Shown here in pieces: positions 7,575 to 14,775 of a DNA stretch of 20,086 nt. The translations under genes and the position numbers were made by a program. Location: assembly GCA_040904765.1 (NCBI GenBank), contig JBBDST010000049.1, forward strand, positions 1 through 20,086, read 5' to 3'. The DNA is from JBBDST01 sp040904765 (GTDB lineage Bacteria; Actinomycetota; Nitriliruptoria; Nitriliruptorales; Nitriliruptoraceae). Positions within the stretch are counted from its first letter, which is position 1. Every line of letters begins with the position of its first letter. The notes beneath the pieces were generated by a model. It searched no databases and was not told the DNA's origin. It saw nothing but the letters and a program-made list of their open reading frames with translations.

Positions 7575-8639
7575 GCTTGGCTCCGGCAGGCAGGTACCTG
7601 CGCTCTAACGGGGATGTCCAGGCGGTGGCGCAAGGAATCCAGGTGGTGACAGACGGTGGTTTGTGTGGGCTGGCTTTAGCGGCGTTGGCCGGATCTAGGG
7701 GCAGCTGCTGTGCCAGAGACGTTCACCGTGTTTTTCAACTGACGGTGATGCGGCTGTTGGTCGCTTGTTGCCCTTGGAAAAGCTGTTTTACGCAGGTCTG
7801 GCTGCACTTCGGCGCTGCGCTCTGGAGCACAAAGCGCATCGCGGCAGGATCAAGTGAACTCACGCCACCTGTCACGACGGTCCACCGTGCTTAGCGCATG
7901 TTGGTGGGCTGGCCAGACAGGCTTTCCGTGAGCATCAGGAGCCGCTTTTGTGGTGCGTTTGGGTACACGATCCCTCAAGCTGCGTCATTGAGATGTGCGC
8001 AGCGTTAGGACCTTGCGTCCAGGGGTAAAACGGTGGTGCGGTGTTACCGGTGCAACGAGATGTTGTTGAAACCGTAGGTTTTGCGTTTCGGTATGCACCG
8101 TTCACGCGCCAGCGTTGGAAACAACGAAGGTGGCGTTTTCGGCCATTACCGTTTTGTTTACTAGGCAAATACTATCTGGCATTGCTGGTACAGCGGATGT
8201 TGCAGCATGTCCATTCGGACGTGACCGCGACTCACCAGACGTTGGTGGCTGATGGCACTTGGCAAGCGCAGAGTAACACGCGCTTGAACCTGTGTGTGCT
8301 GCATTTATTTGCAGCGCAGAGGTGGGGTTGGTTGCAGGCTTGTTGGGGAGTTTCTGTAGCAACACAGTGGGCTTACAAGGGGTGTTAAACCCGGCGAAAA
8401 CAGCGTCAATCGACTGCGACTGTGCGGATGAACATGAGCGATGAAGGCCGATTTAAAACAAGACGCTTAGCGCGTTTTATGTGAGCAAACAGCAGTTTAA
8501 AAAAGTGAGAAGTTGGCGCTGGTGAGGCTTGACTGTTCACTCTTCAAACAGTGCCACATTGACTGGCTGTTGGCGTTTGTCGGTCGAATGGCATGACAAG
8601 CGTGCCGCCAGTTGCCAGATGAGACAGGATGGGCAGATA
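7575..8639. other. About 1.06 kb without a convincing gene
   Basis: Several ORFs of 60-115 codons occur (for instance 7577-7894 and 8041-8388 rightward, 7935-8168 and 8102-8365 leftward). All have Trp/Cys/His-rich, low-complexity or patternless products and no supporting ribosome binding site. The composition also shifts, with AT-richer patches near 8440-8510. A small hairpin (GTGCTGCA 8296-8303 with TGCAGCGC 8310-8317) is present. Together with the LuxR remnant that follows, this looks like eroded sequence. Confidence 0.5.
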
Positions 8640-8786
8640 GACCACAGCGACAATACGGTGAAGAGTCATCTGGCTAGTCTTATGCGCAAACTTGACGCAC
8701 GTAATCGTGTTGAGACTGCGATGTGGGCTCACAAAACCGGTCGGTTCAAAGCCAGATTGTCGACACCTTGTCGATCGTTACGGTGA
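8640..8786 (+). pseudogene. Remnant of a LuxR/NarL-type response regulator (C-terminal helix-turn-helix)
   Basis: The frame reads SDNTVKSHLASLMRKLDARN then RVETAMWAHKTGRF. This is the recognition helix and last helix of a GerE/LuxR DNA-binding domain, very close to those of two-component NarL/FixJ regulators. The upstream half of the domain (LT.RE.EVL..., helices 1-2) and any receiver domain are missing. The residues before SDNTVK (RQDGQIDH) do not match, and other frames upstream do not restore it. The longest reading starts at a TTG at 8529 with no family match in its first 38 residues. It ends 45 bp from the stop of the convergent EAL gene. A short functional protein is possible but a truncated gene is more likely. 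Confidence 0.65.
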
Positions 8787-8831
8787 TCCGTACGGGCATG
8801 CCTGTGAACGCGCTGTTGTGGCGCAAGCGAG

Positions 8832-10085
8832 TTATGAGCTCCTGCGCTTTCGGGAAAATATCGCGCTTGGCGCCAGAACAACTGCGTTTAAGCTGATGGT
8901 GGTGAGGCGATGTGACTGGGTTGCGGGGGCGGTTGGGGCGGGTCGTGCGAGGAAGAATCCTTGGGCCGCGTCGGCACCAAGAGTGCGCCACGCAGTGAGG
9001 TCTTCGATTGTTTCAATGCCTTCAACGACGATGTGTGCGTTGATCTGGTGGGCGAACTTGACAAGGTTTTCGGCCAGCGCATACTGGATGGTGTTTGGTT
9101 CCATGTTGCGCACGAGGGTCACGTCAAGCTTGATGATGTCGGGGTTTAAGTTCAGGATGTGCCGAAAGCTTGCAAAGCCCGCACCGGCATCGTCAATGGC
9201 AAAACGGATGTTGTCGATGTTGAACGTTTTGAGTGCTTCACGCAGCACCGGGTAGTCGTTGATGATCGCATGTTCGGTGACTTCGATGACTATTTGGCGT
9301 TCGCCTAGTCGTGAGAACAAGGCGGCAAGGCGAGGATCAATCAGGCATGCGGGCGAGGCGTTGACCGAGATGGGTGCGTCGATATCCAAGGCGTAGTAGG
9401 CGTCGACTGCTGCATGCAGGGTCGCCAGTTCGAGCTCGATGCCAAGTCCGGCTGCAGTGGCACGGTCAAACCATACGTTTGGGGGTTGCGGCGGGTCGGT
9501 ATGGAAGCGGGTGAGTGCTTCGACGGTGAACAGTTCACCGCTATCGAAGCGATACATGGGTTGAAAGACCGGATGGAAGTCGAGATCGCGAAGGATCTGT
9601 TCGATCTCTGGGCTCCAGTCGCGGTCGGCATCGTCAATGGTTGTGGTGGCGGCGGTGGTGTTGGGCAGCATCCTTGAGATAAAGTGTGCCACTTCTTGGT
9701 TGTAGGTTTTGCCGATAGCTTTTTGCATCCATAGTGATACGCCTCCGACGGTCACCCCGACGGTGGTGAAGAATATGCCACGGATGGCCCAGTTCAACAC
9801 CGTTTGGGCTTCTCCGGAGGCTACGTCTAACAGCATGAGCGGTCCACACAAGATGGTTGCTGCGATGCCGGTGACTGCTCCAGCCGATGGGCCACGACTC
9901 CCTGCCGCGAGCACGATTGGAAAATAGAACATGTGGGGTAGGGCGGTGCGTGTTCCACCTGCGGCGTAGGTGAGGCCCCAGGCAACCATCAGCAAGGCTG
10001 CAATGGTGAGAAACGCCAAGACCGGAGGTACTCCAGTGGCAATGTCCAAGCGTTCGCGTGCGAGCTTGCCCTGGGTGCTTGGCAT
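8832..10085 (-). CDS. Membrane-anchored EAL-domain protein, probable c-di-GMP phosphodiesterase
   Basis: The 417-residue protein has an N-terminal membrane module of about four helices (about 19-41, 52-66, 68-88, 99-120), a linker and an EAL domain (about 165-385). All expected catalytic positions are present: Glu189 of EAL, Asn242 in SVNAS, Glu268 in IEVTE, Asp298-Asp299 in DDAGAG, Lys319 in IIKLD, Glu355 and Glu358 in VEGIET, and Gln375 in AQGFFLARP. The loop reads DDAGAG instead of DDFGTG, so activity is likely but not certain. Such enzymes hydrolyse cyclic di-GMP to pGpG. No GGDEF domain is attached. The start at 10085 has GTGAGG six bases upstream; the in-frame ATG at 10091 and GTG at 10112 are less well placed. 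It is divergent from the GAF-GGDEF gene and resembles the EAL gene at 14776. Confidence 0.9.
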   Translation of the reverse strand: MPSTQGKLARERLDIATGVPPVLAFLTIAALLMVAWGLTYAAGGTRTALPHMFYFPIVLAAGSRGPSAGAVTGIAATILCGPLMLLDVASGEAQTVLNWAIRGIFFTTVGVTVGGVSLWMQKAIGKTYNQEVAHFISRMLPNTTAATTTIDDADRDWSPEIEQILRDLDFHPVFQPMYRFDSGELFTVEALTRFHTDPPQPPNVWFDRATAAGLGIELELATLHAAVDAYYALDIDAPISVNASPACLIDPRLAALFSRLGERQIVIEVTEHAIINDYPVLREALKTFNIDNIRFAIDDAGAGFASFRHILNLNPDIIKLDVTLVRNMEPNTIQYALAENLVKFAHQINAHIVVEGIETIEDLTAWRTLGADAAQGFFLARPAPTAPATQSHRLTTISLNAVVLAPSAIFSRKRRSS

Positions 10086-10240
10086 CGTCATCCTCACGGG
10101 ACCTGTCGGCACGACGCTAGTCGCGTATGTGGTCGAGCGTTTGGCCGTTAGGCGTTACCGTAGGCGGTTGCAAGCGTTCTTTTTTGTATTTGATGAGAGC
10201 CGATGAGATGTTTGGCGTTTCGAGCCAGGTGGTACCATAA

Positions 10241-10289
10241 ACTTTCAAGGGCGATGTCCACGGTGGGGATTGCGGCGCGCTTTGAAAGT
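10241..10289. repeat. 8-bp inverted repeat between divergent EAL and GGDEF genes
   Basis: ACTTTCAA (10241-10248) and TTGAAAGT (10282-10289) are perfect reverse complements, 33 bases apart. They lie in the 244-bp region shared by the divergent phosphodiesterase and cyclase genes and about 40 bp before the GGDEF start. It could be a pair of half-sites about four helical turns apart, or chance; no protein is implied. Confidence 0.3.
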
Positions 10290-10329
10290 AGGTCCTCAGG
10301 CGAGTTGGGCTGAGGGGAGGGCATTCGGT

Positions 10330-11319
10330 ATGGATGAATCTGGCTTGACTGGGTCTGTTGCATCGAAAGTCCCAACTTTTGTTGTTGCGTCCTCTCTGGT
10401 GGTCGATTTTTTGAAAGAAGTGACGTCGCTTGCCTGCTGGGCTGTGACCCGTTTTGATGGTTCTCGCCAGCTCTACCTTGAGGTTCGCGACGACCATTAT
10501 GGGTTGCAGGCCGGTGACTGGCATGCTTGGGAAGATTCGATGTGTGTGCGGATGATGGCCGATCAAGGCCCGCGGGTAGCGCCTGATGCGATGGCCATCC
10601 CGGCTTATGCCCAAGCGAAAGTTGCGAGTGATTTGCCGATTGGGACCTATGTCGGTATCCCCATCGAGGACAGTCAGGGCGAGTTGTTCGGCACGTTGTG
10701 TGGGATAGATCCCAACGCCCAAAGCGACGATTTTGCCGACAACCTGCCGCTGTTTGAAACCATGGGCTCGCTGCTTGCTGTAGTGCTTTATACCGCGCTT
10801 GAATACACGAAGGTCGTTTGCGAACTCGAGCGCGTCGAGTCGCTGGCCGAAACCGATGGGTTGACGGGACTGCTTAATCGTCGCGGCTGGGAACGTGTTC
10901 TTTCGGTCGAGGATGCACGCCTACAGCGCTTTGGTGATCCGGGTGTAGTAATCGTGATTGATCTTGACAATTTGAAAAAGATCAACGACGAGGAAGGCCA
11001 CGAGGCGGGTGACCGTTACATTGCGGCAGCAGCTGAGGCCCTTCGTTCGGGTGTGCGAACCTACGATTTTGCGGCTCGTATTGGCGGTGACGAGTTCGGT
11101 CTGCTCGCATCCGGACTGAACCCTGCCGATACGGACGGGTTTGTGCGCCGTATCCGAGCTGCTTTTGAGAATTATGGGGTGTCCGCGTCGGTTGGTTTTG
11201 CGCCCTATGACGTGGCACGCGGGTTGTCGGTCGCATGGAACGAAGCCGACAAGGCGATGTATGTCGATAAGCGTGAGCGTGCTGACGCGCGTAAGGCGGA
11301 GATTTCAGACGGGTCGTAG
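10330..11319 (+). CDS. GAF-GGDEF diguanylate cyclase
   Basis: The 329-residue soluble protein has a GAF sensor domain (about 15-155), recognised by VGIPIEDSQGELFGTLCGIDP. A short coiled linker follows (LEYTKVVCELERVESLAETD), then a GGDEF domain from DGLTGLLNRRGW to the end. The active-site motif is intact, GGDEF at 252-256. An RxxD inhibitory site (Arg243-Asp246, RTYD) sits exactly five residues before it. DLDNLKKINDEEGHEAGD supplies the metal-binding aspartate and substrate-contacting residues. It should make cyclic di-GMP from two GTP, with product inhibition and control by an unknown GAF ligand. The ATG at 10330 has GGGGAGGG about 8 bases upstream, so an upstream in-frame codon at 10270 is discarded. 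It pairs head-to-head with the EAL gene. Confidence 0.93.
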   Translation: MDESGLTGSVASKVPTFVVASSLVVDFLKEVTSLACWAVTRFDGSRQLYLEVRDDHYGLQAGDWHAWEDSMCVRMMADQGPRVAPDAMAIPAYAQAKVASDLPIGTYVGIPIEDSQGELFGTLCGIDPNAQSDDFADNLPLFETMGSLLAVVLYTALEYTKVVCELERVESLAETDGLTGLLNRRGWERVLSVEDARLQRFGDPGVVIVIDLDNLKKINDEEGHEAGDRYIAAAAEALRSGVRTYDFAARIGGDEFGLLASGLNPADTDGFVRRIRAAFENYGVSASVGFAPYDVARGLSVAWNEADKAMYVDKRERADARKAEISDGS

Positions 11320-11448
11320 GCTGGCAGTGAAGGTGTGCCAAATTGATCAGTTTGAGCTCATGTGGCGGTTTTAACGTGTAGATATGAAGAGCTGTTGCGT
11401 TGCTGCTGCAAGGTGGATTGTTGCCGCGGGGTAGGCGGTTTGGTTGCA

Positions 11449-11634
11449 TCACGGGATCTGGCCGGTGGCGACAATCTGGGCGGAAAGATCGCGCACGAGG
11501 ATGTGGTCGGCGCGCGATATGGCAGCCAGTTTTGCAAAGGCTTCTGAAGCTGACACGTCGAATCGTTCCATGATGATGCCCTTGGCCTGCCCGATGATGT
11601 TACGCGACTCGGTTGACTTTTCCATGCCAGCTTT
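11449..11634 (-). pseudogene. ANTAR (RNA-binding) part of a frame-split GAF-ANTAR regulator
   Basis: This frame reads KAGMEKSTESRNIIGQAKG then IIMERFDVSASEAFAKLAAIS and ends DLSAQIVATGQIP. It is a complete ANTAR domain: the SR..I.QAKG.IM motif, the SEAFAKL helix and a final amphipathic helix. ANTAR domains bind paired hexaloop hairpins in nascent RNA and prevent termination. The frame lies one base off from the GAF frame upstream. Dropping one A from the AAAA run (TTTT at 11632-11635 on the + strand) joins them as ITKAGMEK, a normal GAF-ANTAR junction. The first ATG in this frame (11625) has no ribosome binding site, so separate translation is unlikely. The break is either a sequencing error in a short homopolymer or a real mutation. 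Confidence 0.8.
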
Positions 11635-12223
11635 TGGTGATTGCGCCTTTGAGCGCGACCGCGGCGAAAGCGGCAAAAACTTGGCTGAGTCCTTGAGCAA
11701 ACGGGCTGTAGACGTTGGGTTGTTGCGCATAAAAGTCAAGCGCACCGTAGGTACGGCCATTGGCGTAAAGGCGGTAGCTGAGCCGCGAACGCACGCCAAG
11801 TTTTAACGCAAGCGCCCGGTAGGTTGGCCATCGTTCTTCAGTTTCAAGGTCGTCGATCAGATAGACGGCATGGTCACGCAGTGCATCCAAGCAGGGGCCT
11901 TCGTTGGCTTTGTACTGGGCCAGGTCGCTTTCGTAGGCCACTTTGGAGGAGTATGCCGGGGTGGAGATGTTCCGTTTCTTGTCGATCAGCATCAGACTGA
12001 CGCCGTCGCAGCCGTCGACGTAGTCCTCACCAAGATCAACGATCAGTTGTAATAATTCATCGACACTGTCGGCATTCGAAAGGCGGCGGGCGAGTGCGGC
12101 TAAGTCTTCGAGCAGTTCGTTTGCGGTGCGCTCGTTGGCTGCTTGCGGTGATGACAGGGCCGGCACGTCGGGTGCCTGGTGTATCTGTGAACCCGTTGGG
12201 CGGCTTGGCTTGTTCGGGTTCAT
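11600..12223 (-). CDS. GAF-domain part of a frame-split GAF-ANTAR regulator
   Basis: The 207-residue reading contains a variable N-terminus (1-30) and a GAF domain (about 35-185). The GAF domain is recognised by SVDELLQLIVDLGEDYVDGC, VSLMLIDKKRNISTPAYSS, ANEGPCLDALR and YGALDFYAQQPNVYSPF. The pattern EGPC.DA is usual in actinobacterial GAF-ANTAR proteins. The last twelve residues (SWHGKVNRVA and neighbours) follow the frameshift at 11632-11635 and are not native; the ANTAR domain continues in another frame to 11449. The intact protein would be about 257 residues. The start at 12223 has AAGGA about 8 bases upstream. It is convergent with the GGDEF gene and divergent from the PAS-GGDEF-EAL gene. 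No hexaloop RNA target was recognised in the window. Confidence 0.85.
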   Translation of the reverse strand: MNPNKPSRPTGSQIHQAPDVPALSSPQAANERTANELLEDLAALARRLSNADSVDELLQLIVDLGEDYVDGCDGVSLMLIDKKRNISTPAYSSKVAYESDLAQYKANEGPCLDALRDHAVYLIDDLETEERWPTYRALALKLGVRSRLSYRLYANGRTYGALDFYAQQPNVYSPFAQGLSQVFAAFAAVALKGAITKSWHGKVNRVA

Positions 12224-12490
12224 CAGGGTGATCCTTGAAGGCCAATGGAGTGTTGCCGGAAGTTTGCCTAGGCTGTAGGACCAGCGTATCGACAGACGAG
12301 TTTTTGGCTTTGGCTGATAACAGGGTTCGCGGTCATGCTTTTGCTAAGGAAGTTGTTTCTTGGCGTGCCTAGATCATGCCGAGGTTTCTACGGTTTTTAC
12401 GGTGTTGAAGCGGAACGTTGCCAATACCAATAGGTTGGCTGAAGTAAGTCTGCCCAAACCACGCGCAGATTCCCGCACTGATTTTTTGCG

Positions 12491-14665
12491 TTGGGAGCAA
12501 GCAAAATCAAACTCTGGTCGGCTTTTCGTGTCTTTGCCCGTGCGTCTGATGGCGTAACGGGTCCGGTGAGGGTGCCGCTTGGCGGATCTGTGGCCGAGCC
12601 AGGTAAGCCCATTGAAACTGCTCATGCGCTCGAGGCACAGTGGCAGCAACTGTTTGAAACGATGCCACAGATCGTGTGGGTTGCGCAGCCTGACGGCTGG
12701 CACACCTACATCAACTATCAGTGGACACAGTTCACGGGGCGAACTGTTGAGGAAAGCCTCGGCTTTGGTTGGGTCCCACAATTTCATCCACAGGATCGTG
12801 AGCGTGCCCAACGGCGCTGGGAAAAGGCCACTGCGAGCGGCAAGCCATACGAACTTGAGTATCGGCTTCGAAGCAAAGATGGCACATACCACTGGATGCT
12901 TAGCCGTGCCACGCCGATACATGATGAGCAGGGTGAGGTGCTCAAGTGGGTTGGGACCTGCACCGATATCGATGAGCTCAGAAAAGCTCAGTCGCAACTG
13001 GCCCAACAGGCACGCCTGCTTGATCTTGCTTCGGATGCGATTGTGGTTCACGACCTTGAGCAACGCATTTTGTATTGGAATCAGGGCGCGACCAGTATCC
13101 ACGGCTGGAGTGCTGACGAGGCGATGGGACGCCGGCTCGATGAACTTGTCACAAGGGACAGCACTCAGGTCGAAACTGCGCTGGATGTGCTGCTGCGTGA
13201 CGGCGAATGGTCGGGAGAACTTGGCGGTGTGGACCGCGAATGGCGGCCACTTATCCTCGAATGCCGCTGGACGCTGCTGCACGATGACGACGGCAAACCT
13301 GACGCGGTGTTCGGTGTCAACACTGATGTCACCGAACGTCGACAGGTGGAGGCACGCCTGACTGATCTTTTGCATCACAACGCGACCCATGACCCGTTGA
13401 CGGGGCTTGCCAACCAGGAACTGTTTGCGCGGCGTCTTGACGCTGCGTTGCAGCAGACAGCGTTTGGTGCCAAAGGGATCGTAGTCCTGTCGTGTGATCT
13501 TGACGACTTTAAGCTTGTGAACGATGTCTTTGGCCGTGCCGCGGGCGATCAGGTTTTATGTGAAGTGGCTCGGCGGCTGCGGACGGCGGTGCGCGGCAGT
13601 GATCTGGTCGCGCGTCTTGGCAGCGACGAGTTTGCCATTGTCCTTGAAGACGCCGACGAACAGAACGTTGCTGCGATTCAGGATCGTCTGTTTGTCGGCG
13701 TGAAACAACCGGTGATGCTGGATTCGGGTGAATCAGTTGAGGTCGGCGTGTCGATTGGGGTCGCTCGCGCGACCGCAAACCACGATGCGCAGACCCTGCT
13801 GCGTGATGCGGATGCGACGCTGCATCACGCCAAGCACAACGGCAAGGACCGCTCGGCGTACTTCACCGAAGAGATTCATCTTGACGTACTTGATCGGCTT
13901 GCGTTACCCCCACAGCTTCGTGCCACACTCGCTCAGGATGGCGACGAACTTTTTTGCCAGTATCAGCCGGAGGTCGAGTTGGCTAGTGGGCGGCTGTTTG
14001 GCTTCGAATCGCTTGTTCGCTGGCAGCATCCGCAACAGGGGCTTTTGCCACCTGACCGGTTCGTGCCGTTGGCGGAGACGACCGGTTTGACCGGCCGACT
14101 GTTTGACCATGTGCTCAAACGCAGTCTGGCTACGCAGCAGCAGTGGAAGACGTTGTGTGGCACGATTCCTGCGGTCAGCGTCAATCTCTCCGCCCGTGAT
14201 CTTTCCGATGCTTCGCTGCCAGAGCGTGTGGCCAGTGCACTTGAGCGCAACGGGTCCTCTGCCGATCATCTGTGGCTCGAAGTCACCGAGACTGCCATTT
14301 CTGAACCAGGTTCGCCTGAAACGTTGTTGGCACTGCACGAACTTGGTGTACAGCTTGCGATTGACGATTTTGGTACCGGCTGGTCGTCGATGAACCGACT
14401 CGCCAAACTTCCGTTTGACATGCTGAAGATCGATCGCAGTTTCACCTCCCATCTGTTACCGGGCAACAAAACTTCACACATGGTGCATGCCACGATTGTG
14501 ATGGCACACGCACTTGGGATGATTACGGTCGGCGAAGGCATCGAAACCGATCAGCAACGGCAGATCTTGGCCGACATGGGCTGTGATATCGGTCAGGGTT
14601 ATTATTTTGCCCACCCCCTTGATGCAAACAATGCCGTTGACCGTCTCAGCTGGGATTGTCCGTAA
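12491..14665 (+). CDS. PAS-PAS-GGDEF-EAL bifunctional c-di-GMP turnover protein
   Basis: The 724-residue soluble protein has PAS1 (about 45-165, LFETMPQIVWVAQPDGWHTY to VGTCTDIDE), PAS2 (about 172-292, ending FGVNTDVTERRQ), GGDEF (about 300-465) and EAL (about 480-720). The cyclase motif is GSDEF (377-381), with an I-site RGSD (368-371) five residues before it. The first variant residue leaves activity uncertain. The EAL half keeps Glu506 (in ESL), Asn in SVNLSA, LEVTE, Asp625-Asp626 in DDFGTG, Lys646 in MLKIDR, GEGIET and GQGYYFAHP, so phosphodiesterase activity is well supported. The start is uncertain: the TTG at 12491 gives the longest frame but lacks a ribosome binding site, and GTG codons at 12566, 12572 and 12590 all precede PAS1. 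It is probably followed by the next EAL gene 110 bp on, in one unit. Confidence 0.9.
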   Translation: MGASKIKLWSAFRVFARASDGVTGPVRVPLGGSVAEPGKPIETAHALEAQWQQLFETMPQIVWVAQPDGWHTYINYQWTQFTGRTVEESLGFGWVPQFHPQDRERAQRRWEKATASGKPYELEYRLRSKDGTYHWMLSRATPIHDEQGEVLKWVGTCTDIDELRKAQSQLAQQARLLDLASDAIVVHDLEQRILYWNQGATSIHGWSADEAMGRRLDELVTRDSTQVETALDVLLRDGEWSGELGGVDREWRPLILECRWTLLHDDDGKPDAVFGVNTDVTERRQVEARLTDLLHHNATHDPLTGLANQELFARRLDAALQQTAFGAKGIVVLSCDLDDFKLVNDVFGRAAGDQVLCEVARRLRTAVRGSDLVARLGSDEFAIVLEDADEQNVAAIQDRLFVGVKQPVMLDSGESVEVGVSIGVARATANHDAQTLLRDADATLHHAKHNGKDRSAYFTEEIHLDVLDRLALPPQLRATLAQDGDELFCQYQPEVELASGRLFGFESLVRWQHPQQGLLPPDRFVPLAETTGLTGRLFDHVLKRSLATQQQWKTLCGTIPAVSVNLSARDLSDASLPERVASALERNGSSADHLWLEVTETAISEPGSPETLLALHELGVQLAIDDFGTGWSSMNRLAKLPFDMLKIDRSFTSHLLPGNKTSHMVHATIVMAHALGMITVGEGIETDQQRQILADMGCDIGQGYYFAHPLDANNAVDRLSWDCP

Positions 14666-14775
14666 ATGTTGATTGGATAAGAGACTTAAGAGCTCTCACA
14701 CCGGTGGCATGTTGCGGGTAGGGTTGCTGGTGACTGATGTTTCGCTGAATCGACAACCGAAAGGCCCTGCAGTCG

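Noticed and set aside
8041..8388. 115-codon rightward ORF
   Set aside because: Trp/Gln/His-rich product with no family pattern and no ribosome binding site; likely chance in non-coding DNA.
12360..12557. 65-codon rightward ORF from a TTG with AAGGAAG upstream
   Set aside because: Product has no pattern, overlaps the N-terminus of the PAS-PAS-GGDEF-EAL frame, and the spacing from the SD-like site is long.
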